Source: Herbidospora sakaeratensis
GTDB taxonomy: Bacteria; Actinomycetota; Actinomycetes; Streptosporangiales; Streptosporangiaceae
Direction: 5' to 3'
Assembly: GCF_001570525.1 (NCBI RefSeq)
Contig: NZ_BBXC01000007.1
Location: 733,364-797,363, forward strand
DNA length: 64,000 bases
Shown: in pieces, positions 32,917 to 40,999 of the stretch
Layout of the letters: every line of letters begins with the position of its first letter
Numbering within the stretch: the stretch's first letter is position 1
The notes under the pieces: generated by a model
Told to the model about the DNA's origin: nothing
The model's input: the letters and a program-made list of their open reading frames with translations, nothing else
The model's database searches: none
Position numbers and translations under genes: made by a program

Positions 32917-34138
32917 CGTCGTCGTCGTAATTCACGTACCCGACCCCGATGCCGGGGTGGTCGCGCTCGATCTCGTCGCGCAGGGCGACCAGGTCCCGGC
33001 GGCGGCGCCGCCGGATGAGGTCGGCCAGTGACCAGTCCTCCCAGTCGGTCACGTCGATCCGCGCCCCGGCCGCGCGCAGCGCGTCGACCAGCGCGGGCGA
33101 GCCGTAGGAGGCCACCGCGTGCAGCAGCGGGGTGCGTTCCCGGTAGTCCTCGCCGTTCACGTCCAGGCCCGCCGCCAGGAGGCGGGGCAGCAGCACGGTG
33201 TGGTCGACCAGGTGCAGCAGGTGCAGCAGGCTGCGCTGACGGCCGTCGCGGACCCGGGGGTCGACGCCCGCGTCCAGCAGCCGGAGCACCGCCGGGGTGT
33301 CGCCGTGCTGGGCGTGCAGGAACAGCGCCCAGCGCTGGGCGCGCAGCCGCCGGGGCAGCCTGCCCTCGCCCGACGTCCACGACTGCTCGACCGCGAAGCA
33401 GCCGGAGACGGCCCCGCCGAGGGCGCGCATGGCGCGTTCGCGCCGCTGCTCGTCCACGCCGTGCTCCAGCTGGAGCGAACCGCCGCCCGAGACGACCTGG
33501 TGCCAGACGCCGCCGCAGCGCACCCTGACCGGCTCGGGCAGGGCCGGCTCCGGCGGGCCCGACGCGCCCGGCGGCAGGCCGGGGCAGAGCCCTTCTCTGA
33601 CCAGCGGGTGCAGATCATCGGGCGTCAGCAGACCGGCGTCCATGAGCACCCGGTCGGGCAGCGAGGCGTCGGTCGCGCCGCCGAGGGCGGCGGTGTGCCG
33701 GGCGTCCCAGAAGTGGCGGGCCGACGTCCAGTCGACCTGGGTGATCATGTAGGGGTCGTCGTCCTCGTCGGCGGGGACGAGGTCCAGCTTCAGCCGCTGC
33801 GGGCCCTCGCTCAGCTCGGGCGTGAACGCCTGGAGTTCGGTGTCGCCGTAGCGGGCCAGGGTGACGTGGTGGTGGGTGCCCAGGGTGCCCGCGCCGTTGC
33901 CGCTGCGGGGCAGGTGCCAGCGCAGCAGCTCCGGTACGAGATGCCGCAGGTCGTCGGCGAGCGCCGGGTCCTTCTCGGCCAGGGCCGGGTCGAAGGCGAC
34001 GTCGACGGCGGCGGCCGCGCAGGCGCCCTGCCAGTCTCCGGCCAGGCGGCGTTCGGCGGACCGCTCGATCATCCAGCGCGGGACGGCGTAGCGGCGGGCG
34101 TGCCGCCAGCGGCTCAGTTCGTCGCGGTCATGGATCAT
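32873..34138 (-). CDS. Ankyrin-repeat protein with acidic tail
   Basis: A 421-residue protein. The first ~260 residues are an unrecognised domain (with DLVPADEDDDPYMITQVDW and GGVWHQVVSGGGSLQLEHG). Residues about 285-385 hold ankyrin repeats (HAQHGDTPAVLRLLDAGVDP, RTPLLHAVASYGSPALVDAL, RAAGARIDVTDWEDWSLADL). It ends in a run of Asp with two HG interruptions. It is probably a protein-interaction or sensor subunit. The ATG overlaps the stop of the LRR gene (ATGA), and the 3' end overlaps the MoxR gene by up to 44 bases. Confidence 0.8.
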   Translation of the reverse strand: MIHDRDELSRWRHARRYAVPRWMIERSAERRLAGDWQGACAAAAVDVAFDPALAEKDPALADDLRHLVPELLRWHLPRSGNGAGTLGTHHHVTLARYGDTELQAFTPELSEGPQRLKLDLVPADEDDDPYMITQVDWTSARHFWDARHTAALGGATDASLPDRVLMDAGLLTPDDLHPLVREGLCPGLPPGASGPPEPALPEPVRVRCGGVWHQVVSGGGSLQLEHGVDEQRRERAMRALGGAVSGCFAVEQSWTSGEGRLPRRLRAQRWALFLHAQHGDTPAVLRLLDAGVDPRVRDGRQRSLLHLLHLVDHTVLLPRLLAAGLDVNGEDYRERTPLLHAVASYGSPALVDALRAAGARIDVTDWEDWSLADLIRRRRRRDLVALRDEIERDHPGIGVGYVNYDDDDDDDHGDDHGDDDD

Positions 34139-35265
34139 CGGTACAGGCTGCCGATCGCGACCACGTCGGGGTGGCCGGGCCCGGCCGGGCGCAGCCGCGC
34201 GGTGAACGACCGCTTGACCTTGCGGGGCAGGCCGGGGCCGAGGCCGACGTACTCCAGGCGGGTGTCGTCGGGCACCCGGGCCAGCAGGCTCTTCGCGCCG
34301 CGCCCGGTGAGGCCGGTGTGCCGCAGCTCCAGACGGCGCAGCGGGCTGCCGGGCAGGGCGGCGGCCAGGGCGTGCGCGCCCTCGTCGCCGGTGGTGTTGG
34401 CGGGCGCGCCGAGGCTGCGCTCCGACGGCGGGCGGCCGAGGTCGAGCGACTCGATGCGGTCGAGCGCGGCGGCCAGCGCCGTCGCGCCGGCCGGCCCGAT
34501 GCCGTTGCCGCCGAGGCCGAGCCGGACCGGCCGCGCCGGGTCGCCCGCGGCGGCCAGCACGGCCGCGCCCTCGTCGCCCAGGTGGTTGGCCGGCAGGTAG
34601 AGCTCCCGCACGCCTCCCTCGGCGACCAGCCGCGCCAGCAGCGGCGCGTCGGCCGGGCCGAGGCCGTTGCCGCCGAGGAACAGCCGCTCCAGCGGCACGT
34701 CGCGGCTGACCAGGGCGGCGACCAGCACCTCCAGCGAGGCCGTCGACAGGCCGGTGTTGACCAGGTCGAGCGTGCGCAGCGTGCTGTTCCAGGCGAGCAT
34801 CCCGGCCAGCGCCCGCACCCCCGCCGCGCCGATCGGGTTGCGCTTGAGCCACAACGCCCGCACGCTCTGGTCGCCGCTCAGCCGGTCGGCCAGCGCCGCC
34901 GTGCCCTCGGGGCCGATGCGGTTGCAGCCCAGGTAGAGGGTGCGCAGGCGGTGGTCGTCGGTGAGCGCGCCGGCGACCGCGCGGGCCCCCTCGTCGCCGA
35001 TGGCGTTGGTGCCCAGCAGCAGGTGGACGGCGTGCGGCGAGGCCGTCGCCACTGGCAGCAGCCGGGCCACGCCGGGGGCGCCGAGACCCTGTTTGCACAG
35101 GTCGACCCGGCCGTCGGGGCGCAGCGCGCCGAGCGGGAAGACCTCGTCGGCCGCGACCACCCGGCTGTCGGCCAGCCGGGCCAGCAGCGGGTCGAGCGCC
35201 GCCGCCTCGGCCGGCGGCACGTCGGGGTGCTCGATCGCCGGGCAGCGTACGGGCACAGGCTTCAC
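34135..35265 (-). CDS. Leucine-rich-repeat protein (ribonuclease-inhibitor type)
   Basis: A 376-residue protein made almost wholly of ~28-residue repeats of the RNase-inhibitor LRR class, for example LRTLYLGCNRIGPEGTAALA, VRALWLKRNPIGAAGVRALA, LERLFLGGNGLGPADAPLLA and VRELYLPANHLGDEGAAVLA: about ten copies forming a curved recognition surface. There is no signal peptide, so it is cytoplasmic. The start is GTG 35265, two bases after the SDR stop, with GGAG upstream. Repeats of this type serve protein binding, sometimes as sensors. Confidence 0.85.
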   Translation of the reverse strand: MKPVPVRCPAIEHPDVPPAEAAALDPLLARLADSRVVAADEVFPLGALRPDGRVDLCKQGLGAPGVARLLPVATASPHAVHLLLGTNAIGDEGARAVAGALTDDHRLRTLYLGCNRIGPEGTAALADRLSGDQSVRALWLKRNPIGAAGVRALAGMLAWNSTLRTLDLVNTGLSTASLEVLVAALVSRDVPLERLFLGGNGLGPADAPLLARLVAEGGVRELYLPANHLGDEGAAVLAAAGDPARPVRLGLGGNGIGPAGATALAAALDRIESLDLGRPPSERSLGAPANTTGDEGAHALAAALPGSPLRRLELRHTGLTGRGAKSLLARVPDDTRLEYVGLGPGLPRKVKRSFTARLRPAGPGHPDVVAIGSLYR

Positions 35266-35267
35266 GG

Positions 35268-36629
35268 TCACCACTCCACCGATCGGTAGTCCTTCAGGAA
35301 GAGTCCGGAGACGAGGTCGCCGCCGACCCCCCGGACGACGGGGTCGTACACCCGCGCGGCCCCGTCGATCACGTCGAGCGGCGGCCGGAAGCGGCTCGCC
35401 GCCCTCTCGGGATGGGGCCGCTCGTCGGTGCACCACCCGGTGTCGACGCTGTTCATGTGGATGCCGCTCGCGGCGTAGTCGGGGGCGGCGGTCCGGGTGA
35501 GCATGTTGAGCGCGGCCTTGGCCATGTTCGTGTGCGGGTGGCGGACGGTCTTGTTCGCCCGCGAGAAGCTGCCCTCCATCGCCGACACCTGCACGACATA
35601 GCGGTCGGGATGCGGCGAGGCTTCGAGCAGCCCCCGCAGCCGCGAGGTGAGCAGGAACGGCGCGAAGGAGTTCACCAGCTGCACCTCCAGCCACTCGGCG
35701 GCGTCGACCTCGTGCAGCCGCAGGCTCCAGCTGTTGCGGTCGCGCAGGTCGAGCGGCTCCCCGGTCTCGTCGAGCATCCCGGCGGGGAAGAGCGCCTCGA
35801 ACTCGTCGGCGGCGACGAGCCCGGCCCCGTCACGGGTGGCCGTGACACTCCTCGACGCGGCGATCTCGCGCGTCGCGGGCCCGGTCGTGCGGCGGATCCG
35901 GGCGGCCGGGCCCTCCAGCGGGAGGTGCTCCGCCGCCGTCACCTCGCGGTGGTAGGCGGCCGGGCGGCGGATCGTCTGGGCCGCGTTGTTGACCAGCACG
36001 TCGAGGTGGTCGAAACGGGCGTGCACGGTCTCCAGCAGGCCCGCCACCCCGGGCAGGTCGAGCAGGTCGACGCCGTGGACGTGCAGCCGGTCGAGCCATT
36101 CGGCCGCGTCGGGCACGGCGGCGTAGCGGCGGGCCGCGTCGGCGGGGAACCGGGTCGTCACGAGGACCTCGGCCCCGTCGCGCAGCAGCTTCAGCGCCGT
36201 CTGGAAGCCGATCTTCACCCGCCCGCCGGTGACCAGCGCCCGGCGTCCGCGCAGGTCGCAGCGGGCGGTGCGGCGGGCCAGGTTCTCCTCGGCGCAGGCC
36301 GGACAGAGCCGGTGGTAGACCGAGTGGACCCGGTCGTAGACGGCCTTGCAGACGTAGCACCGCTGGGTCCCGGCCAGCGGCCGCGAGCCCGTCGGTGTGG
36401 CGACCGGGGGCGCGGAGCCGGGGTTCTGGTCGCGGTGGCGTTCGGCGGCCGCGATGACGACGTCGTCGTGCCGGCGGCGGTCGGCGCGGCGGGCCGCCTT
36501 GCGGGCCTTCTTGCCCGCCTGGTAGACCTGCGCGGCGGCCTCGCGGACCGGCGCCCAGCGCTCGTCGTCGGGATCGGCCGCGCGGGCCTCGGCCAGGACG
36601 CGCAGGCAGGTCTCCACGTCAGAAGCCAT
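35268..36629 (-). CDS. SDR-fold protein with N-terminal zinc ribbon, catalytic Tyr absent
   Basis: A 453-residue protein. Residues 1-70 are a basic helical segment (KKARKAARRADRRR); C91-x2-C94 and C109-x2-C112 make a zinc ribbon. The Rossmann part starts ALVTGGRVKIG, a variant of TGxxxGxG with Lys in place of Gly, and keeps NNAAQ and the Ser in VSAMEG. The usual YxxxK reads TNMAK, so the catalytic Tyr is replaced. Dehydrogenase activity is doubtful; NAD(P)-dependent sensing is an alternative. It is the first gene of the five-gene operon, next to a tRNA-like element. Confidence 0.82.
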   Translation of the reverse strand: MASDVETCLRVLAEARAADPDDERWAPVREAAAQVYQAGKKARKAARRADRRRHDDVVIAAAERHRDQNPGSAPPVATPTGSRPLAGTQRCYVCKAVYDRVHSVYHRLCPACAEENLARRTARCDLRGRRALVTGGRVKIGFQTALKLLRDGAEVLVTTRFPADAARRYAAVPDAAEWLDRLHVHGVDLLDLPGVAGLLETVHARFDHLDVLVNNAAQTIRRPAAYHREVTAAEHLPLEGPAARIRRTTGPATREIAASRSVTATRDGAGLVAADEFEALFPAGMLDETGEPLDLRDRNSWSLRLHEVDAAEWLEVQLVNSFAPFLLTSRLRGLLEASPHPDRYVVQVSAMEGSFSRANKTVRHPHTNMAKAALNMLTRTAAPDYAASGIHMNSVDTGWCTDERPHPERAASRFRPPLDVIDGAARVYDPVVRGVGGDLVSGLFLKDYRSVEW

Positions 36630-36657
36630 GCGCGCGTCCCCCTCCGGCAACAGAAGT

Positions 36658-36734
36658 GACACGGCCGACCGGATTCGAACCGGCGTCCTCCGCATCGATT
36701 TGGGGCGCGACGACCTCTGCGCTACGACCGTGTC
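36658..36734 (-). tRNA. tRNA-like element, anticodon arm degenerate
   Basis: On the minus strand there is a continuous 10-bp terminal stem (GACACGGTCG with CGGCCGTGTC, one G-U), a D-arm (GCGC, 10-base loop containing GG, GCGC), and a perfect T-arm with loop TTCGAAT at 36668-36684, contiguous with the terminal stem. The anticodon region (CCAAATCGATGCGG) forms at most two base pairs, and no CCA is encoded. It looks like a tRNA pseudogene or an unusual tRNA-like RNA; identity cannot be assigned. It lies 29 bases upstream of the SDR start. Confidence 0.5.
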
Positions 36735-36783
36735 GCCGGAAGGTTAGCGCACATCTCCGACATTCCGGATCTTGTCCCTGTCA

Positions 36784-36822
36784 GGGCGCGACGGCCTCTG
36801 CGCTACGACCGTGCGGCCGAAG
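36784..36822 (-). repeat. Duplicated 5' half of the tRNA-like element
   Basis: This 39-base stretch repeats 36703-36742 with only a few changes: GGGCGCGACG, CCTCTGCGCTACGACCGTG and the final CCG-AAG are shared. It contains the acceptor and D-arm half but not the T-arm. The copies are direct repeats 81 bases apart, between the SDR operon and the cupin gene. Confidence 0.65.
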
Positions 36823-36899
36823 ACCAACGTGTCATTCCCCCGACTTCCGACACATGCTGCTTAACCTGGGAAAACAGTTCGCGTCCGGGGGAGCACGCC

Positions 36900-37940
36900 A
36901 TGCGCAAGTCGCCGCACATCACCTCACTGGGGAAGGTCCGGCCCACGTTCGAGAACGAGCTGGGGTCCGTCACCGTGGTCGACGAGAAGGTGCTGCCGAT
37001 CCTCGACCGGCTCTCGCTGAAGCGGGTCGTGCTGGAGCCGGGGGCGATCCGCGAGCCGCAGTGGAACGTCAACGCCAACCAGCTCGCCTACGTCGTCTCG
37101 GGCACCGTCCTGGTGTCGATCCTCGGCAACGCCGACGCGTTCTCGTCGTTCGTGGTGCGGCCGGGGCAGATGTACCACGTCGAGTCGGGCGCGGTTTACC
37201 ACATCGAGAACATCGGCCCCGACCGCGCCGAGCTCGTGCTGGCCCTGCGTAGCGAGCGGCCGCAGCACTTCTCGGTGCGCGACAGCTTCACCGCGATGAC
37301 CGACGCCGTGCTGGGCAACACCTTCGACCTGCAGGCGTCGGCGTTCGCCGCGTTCGACCGGTCACCGGCCCAGCAGATCGTGCGCCGCACCGGCCCGGCC
37401 GACGTGACGCCGACCGCCACGCTGCCCAACGCCAAGCTGTTCGACATCGAGAGCCAGGCGCCGGTGCTGACCTACTCCTACGGCGACGCGCGGATGGCGC
37501 GGCACCAGTTCTGGGCCGCCCTCGACGACATCTCCATGTACTCCCTGCGGGTGAAGGAGAGCGGCATGCGGGAGCCGCACTGGCACCCGGTCACCGCCGA
37601 GATGGGTTACGTCGCCAAGGGCCACGCCCGCATGCGGGTGCTCGACCCCGATCTGAGCCTGGACGAATACCTGCTCGGCCCCGGCGACCTCTATTTCGTG
37701 CCGCGCGCCTTCCCGCACCACATCGAGGTCATCGGCGACGAGGAAATCCACTTCCTGATCTTCTTCGACCAGCCGATGCCCGCCGACATCGGATACAGGG
37801 CCACCGCGACCGCCTTTTCACGGGAGGTCCTCGCCGCGAGTTTCGCCATTCCCGAGAGAGAGCTTCCGCAATTCCCGTTCACCCCGATCGACCCGCTTTT
37901 CGTGCCGCGCCTCAATCCCCGCGACCCCGTGGGCAAATAG
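36900..37940 (+). CDS. Bicupin protein
   Basis: A 346-residue two-cupin protein of the oxalate-decarboxylase-like superfamily, without a clear signal peptide. The C-terminal cupin keeps the metal ligands (REPHWHPVTAEMGYV, then the late His in FPHHIEV). The N-terminal cupin has lost them: the same motif reads REPQWNVNANQLAYV, leaving no HxH. So only one metal site is expected, and oxalate decarboxylase activity, which uses both sites, is uncertain. Germin-like or auxin-binding-like roles are alternatives. The ATG is preceded by GGGGGAG. Confidence 0.85.
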   Translation: MRKSPHITSLGKVRPTFENELGSVTVVDEKVLPILDRLSLKRVVLEPGAIREPQWNVNANQLAYVVSGTVLVSILGNADAFSSFVVRPGQMYHVESGAVYHIENIGPDRAELVLALRSERPQHFSVRDSFTAMTDAVLGNTFDLQASAFAAFDRSPAQQIVRRTGPADVTPTATLPNAKLFDIESQAPVLTYSYGDARMARHQFWAALDDISMYSLRVKESGMREPHWHPVTAEMGYVAKGHARMRVLDPDLSLDEYLLGPGDLYFVPRAFPHHIEVIGDEEIHFLIFFDQPMPADIGYRATATAFSREVLAASFAIPERELPQFPFTPIDPLFVPRLNPRDPVGK

Positions 37941-38045
37941 CGCCAGCAGGCAGAGCGTGAGGGTGAGCCGGAGGTCGGCGTCCAGGAGGAAGGCGACGGC
38001 GGCCAGCGCGGCGCAGACCCGGAGCTTCGCGCGGACGGTCGTCAC
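37818..38045 (-). CDS. Small membrane protein coupled to the Nramp gene
   Basis: A 75-residue frame whose ATG overlaps the stop of the Nramp gene (ATGA). The first ~45 residues contain two hydrophobic segments (VCAALAAVAFLLDADLR and LTLTLCLLALFAHGVAG) with good coding bias; the rest is charged. The last 123 bases lie antisense to the 3' end of the bicupin gene, so the true end or the gene itself is open to doubt. Confidence 0.45.
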   Translation of the reverse strand: MTTVRAKLRVCAALAAVAFLLDADLRLTLTLCLLALFAHGVAGIEARHEKRVDRGERELRKLSLGNGETRGEDLP

Positions 38046-39307
38046 AGCAGCATCGTGATCGGCAGCGAGCAGCCGAGCAGGGCGACGACCGCCGCGGCGG
38101 CGGCCGCGATCCAGGTGGTGAGTGGCGCGTTGACCAGCGGGCCCATCAGGTCGCGGTCGCGGCAGAAGTACACGAGCAGGAACAGCACCACCGGGACGCC
38201 GAGCGAGATGACCACCTGGCTCAGCACCAGCAGGTCGGTGAGCGAGACCCCGGACAGCAGCGCCAGCACGGCCGGGGTCATCGTCACGATCCGGCGGGCG
38301 TGCACGGGCACCCGCACGTTCAGGAAGCCTCGCATCACGACGTCGCCGGCCAGCGTGCCGATCCCGGACGACGACAACCCCGACGACAACAACGCGACGG
38401 CGAACGCCAGGGCGGCGAACCCGCCCACGCGGGCAGCCAGTTCGGTGTGGGCGGCCGTCAGGTCACCGGTCCAGGCGCCGCCGCTGGCCACCCCGAGCCC
38501 GGCGCCGAGCGCGATCATCGACACGTTGATGACCGTGGCCACGCCAAGGGCCAGCGAGCAGTCCCACCGCAGGATGCGCCGCACCAGCGCGGGCTGGGCG
38601 CGGGCCGTCTCGGTCGACATCCCGCGCCCCTGCACCAGGGCGGAGTGCAGGTAGACCGCGTGGGGCATGACCGTCGCGCCGACGATGCCCATCGCCAGCA
38701 GCAGCGCCCCCGGCCCGCCGAGGCTCGGCACCAGCCCGGCCGCGAGCCCGCCCGCCGACTGGTGCCCGGTGGCGACGATGTCGTAGCCGACCCCGGCCCC
38801 GACGAACATCAGCGCCGCCGCGCTCATCAGCTCGAACGGCCGGGTGCGCCCCTTGCGCCGCAGTTCCAGCAGGGCCAGCGAGATGACCGCGGTGGTGATC
38901 GCCGACAACCAGACGGGCATGCCGAACAGCAACTGCATCCCGATGGCCGCCCCGACGAACTCGGCCAGGTCGGTGGCGAGCACGACGATCTCGGCCTGCG
39001 CCCACAGCAGCAGGCCGCCGCGCCGGCCGAACCGCTCGCGGCACAGTTCGGGCAGGTTGCGCCCGGTCGCCATGCCCAGCTTGGCCGCCTGGAACTGCAC
39101 CAGGATCGCGACCAGGCTGGCCAGCACCACGACCCAGACGAGCAGGTAGCCGAGGGTCGCCCCGGCGGTGAGGTTGGTGGCCACGTTCCCCGGATCGACG
39201 TAGGCGATGGCCGCGACGAACGCCGGGCCCAACATGGGCGCCAGCGCGGGGACTTTCCGCGTTGATGGACGTATGCCGGATTTAGCGGGATTGGGGCGAG
39301 CAATCAC
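38042..39307 (-). CDS. Nramp-family divalent metal transporter
   Basis: A 421-residue membrane protein of the Nramp/MntH family, importing Mn2+ or Fe2+ with protons. TM1 has the DPGN motif (IAYVDPGNVATNLTAG) and TM6 has MPHAVYLHS, both metal-coordinating. About eleven helices are predicted. The start is GTG 39307 with AAGGAAA upstream. A small membrane-protein gene is coupled downstream. The AT-rich upstream region (39308-39400) may hold a metalloregulator site, but I cannot identify one. Confidence 0.92.
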   Translation of the reverse strand: MIARPNPAKSGIRPSTRKVPALAPMLGPAFVAAIAYVDPGNVATNLTAGATLGYLLVWVVVLASLVAILVQFQAAKLGMATGRNLPELCRERFGRRGGLLLWAQAEIVVLATDLAEFVGAAIGMQLLFGMPVWLSAITTAVISLALLELRRKGRTRPFELMSAAALMFVGAGVGYDIVATGHQSAGGLAAGLVPSLGGPGALLLAMGIVGATVMPHAVYLHSALVQGRGMSTETARAQPALVRRILRWDCSLALGVATVINVSMIALGAGLGVASGGAWTGDLTAAHTELAARVGGFAALAFAVALLSSGLSSSGIGTLAGDVVMRGFLNVRVPVHARRIVTMTPAVLALLSGVSLTDLLVLSQVVISLGVPVVLFLLVYFCRDRDLMGPLVNAPLTTWIAAAAAAVVALLGCSLPITMLL

Positions 39308-39442
39308 AGTGATTTCCTTAATTGTGGGTTATTGGAAATCGCCACACCGAGTCAAATGTTCCCGTTGAAGGTAAGCGGTGAAACTCGGCCCCATTAATTG
39401 CGCATTTACGACAAATGCCGATATGTTCGGTTAGTGAGTAAT

Positions 39443-40240
39443 ATGAAGTCGCTGCTCGCCGTCGTCATGATCCTCACGGGCGCCGCCCCGGCCCACGCCG
39501 CCGAGGCGGCCACGCCGCGGGTGTGCCCGGTCAAACCCACGGTCGTCCTGGTCCACGGCGCGTGGGCCGACACCTCCAGCTGGGCCGGCGAGGTCCAGGA
39601 GCTCCAGCGGTCGGGCTACACCGCCCGCGCCATCGGCAACCCGCTGCGCGATCTGACCAGCGACGCCCAGACCGTGCGCGACTTCCTCGACACGGTCAAG
39701 GGGCCGGTCGTGCTGGTCGGCCACTCCTACGGCGGTTCGGTCATCACCAACGCCGCCACCGGCGACCCCGACGTCAAGGCGCTCGTGTACGTCGACGCGG
39801 CCGCCCCCGCGGCGGGCGAGAACACCATGCAGCTCAGCGGGCCGGGCTCGGCCCTGGGCGGGCAGCCGGAGACCCTCTACGACCAGGCCGCCGCGCCCGG
39901 CACCACCGCCAAGGACCTCTACCTGAAGAAGGACGTCTTCCAGAACTCCTTCGGCCAGGACCTGCCCAAGACGCGGTCGGCCGAGCTCTGGGCCGGGCAG
40001 CGGGCCGCCTCGACGGCCGCCTTCATGACCCCGTCGAAGGAGCCGGCCTGGAAGACGATCCCTTCGTGGTACTTCATCGCGAGCGGCGACAAGATCATCG
40101 TGCCGGCGTCGCAGCGCGCGATGGCCGAGCGGGCCAAGTCGAAGGTCACCGAGTTCGACGGTGGCTCCCACCTCGCCCTGGTCTCCCATCCGGAGGCCGT
40201 GACCCGCGTGATCGAAGACGCGATCTGCTCGCTTCGCTGA
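39443..40240 (+). CDS. Secreted alpha/beta hydrolase
   Basis: A 265-residue protein with a signal peptide ending at AHAAEA (about residue 15-18), then an alpha/beta-hydrolase fold: oxyanion strand TVVLVHGAWADTSSW, nucleophile elbow VGHSYGG, and late acid/base segments SGDKIIVP and GGSHLALVSHPE. The layout matches the salicylate-esterase/pyrethroid-hydrolase-like group common in actinomycetes. The substrate is unknown. ATG 39443 is chosen because the signal peptide begins there. The last 95 bases overlap a convergent gene. Confidence 0.88.
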   Translation: MKSLLAVVMILTGAAPAHAAEAATPRVCPVKPTVVLVHGAWADTSSWAGEVQELQRSGYTARAIGNPLRDLTSDAQTVRDFLDTVKGPVVLVGHSYGGSVITNAATGDPDVKALVYVDAAAPAAGENTMQLSGPGSALGGQPETLYDQAAAPGTTAKDLYLKKDVFQNSFGQDLPKTRSAELWAGQRAASTAAFMTPSKEPAWKTIPSWYFIASGDKIIVPASQRAMAERAKSKVTEFDGGSHLALVSHPEAVTRVIEDAICSLR

Positions 40241-40604
40241 CGACGTAGAGGAGCGCGGCCACCACCATCCACGCCACGAGCGACAGGAGCAGCACCAGCC
40301 ACGACGGCAGGCGCGGCGCCAGCAGCCACACGCAGACGGCGAACGCCGTCAGGCCGCCCGCTCCGAAGATCGCGCCCATGGCGTCCTTGGCGGCCGGGCC
40401 GCGCTTGTGCTCCTCCTCCTCGATGAGGGTCAGGGTGGCGCCCAGGATGGCGGGGAAGCCCAGCCAGACGCCCCCCGCGAGCGGCCCCCAGCGCTCGCCG
40501 ACCAGCCCGGCGACCACCGAGATGGCCGCGCCGAACACGAACCGCACCGCCAGGTCGCGCACCCGGGTGTGCCGCAGCCGCGACGCCCGGAACGTCACCT
40601 TCAC
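40146..40604 (-). CDS. DUF3147-like membrane protein (second of pair)
   Basis: A 152-residue protein with about four hydrophobic segments (RFVFGAAISVVAGLVGERWG, GGVWLGFPAILGATLTLIEE, GLTAFAVCVWLLAP and WLVLLLSLVAWMVVAALLYVV), resembling DUF3147 proteins, which have no known function. It starts at GTG 40604 inside the GTGA ending the preceding gene. Its basic tail is encoded antisense to the hydrolase gene's 3' end. Confidence 0.72.
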   Translation of the reverse strand: MKVTFRASRLRHTRVRDLAVRFVFGAAISVVAGLVGERWGPLAGGVWLGFPAILGATLTLIEEEEHKRGPAAKDAMGAIFGAGGLTAFAVCVWLLAPRLPSWLVLLLSLVAWMVVAALLYVVSEASRSRLRSRGSRPPDGRPGRGGSHRRTR

Positions 40605-40942
40605 GAGACCACCGTCCAGCCCAGCCAGGCCACGAGCGCCCACAGGACCAGCGCGCCGGTCGAGCCCTTGAGCGCGCCGAACCGGCGGACCAGCGGCACC
40701 GCCAGCGCGCAGTAGGCGATCAGCGCGACCCCGCCGGCGACCATGCCGAGGCCCGACTCGGCGAGCTCCTCGCGCCCGTCGCTCACCGCGGTGATCACCA
40801 TCCCCCCGATGGCCACGGCCGGGGCGGCGGCGAAGATGCCGGCGAACCGCTTCGGCGAGGTCGCCTCCCCGAGCAGCGCGAAGCACATCACCAGGACGCC
40901 CCCGAACACCCCGCGGGCCGCGATCAACCACACGTCGTCCAT
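40601..40942 (-). CDS. DUF3147-like membrane protein (first of pair)
   Basis: A 113-residue protein with four hydrophobic segments, starting MDDVWLIAARGVFGGVLVMC and containing KRFAGIFAAAPAVAIGGMVI, as in DUF3147 proteins. It is coupled by GTGA to a second member; the two probably form a hetero-oligomeric membrane complex. Function unknown. Confidence 0.75.
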   Translation of the reverse strand: MDDVWLIAARGVFGGVLVMCFALLGEATSPKRFAGIFAAAPAVAIGGMVITAVSDGREELAESGLGMVAGGVALIAYCALAVPLVRRFGALKGSTGALVLWALVAWLGWTVVS

Positions 40943-40999
40943 GGAAGACCGTTGCCCGCTGGGGTGCTGTGATCAGGTCACGGGCGGGGCAATTCGGTT

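Noticed and set aside
32876-32937. GAC/GAT-rich run as a possible microsatellite or CRISPR-like repeat
   Set aside because: It is explained by an Asp-rich protein tail. There are no spacers or regular repeat units. It is kept only as a coding-overlap observation.
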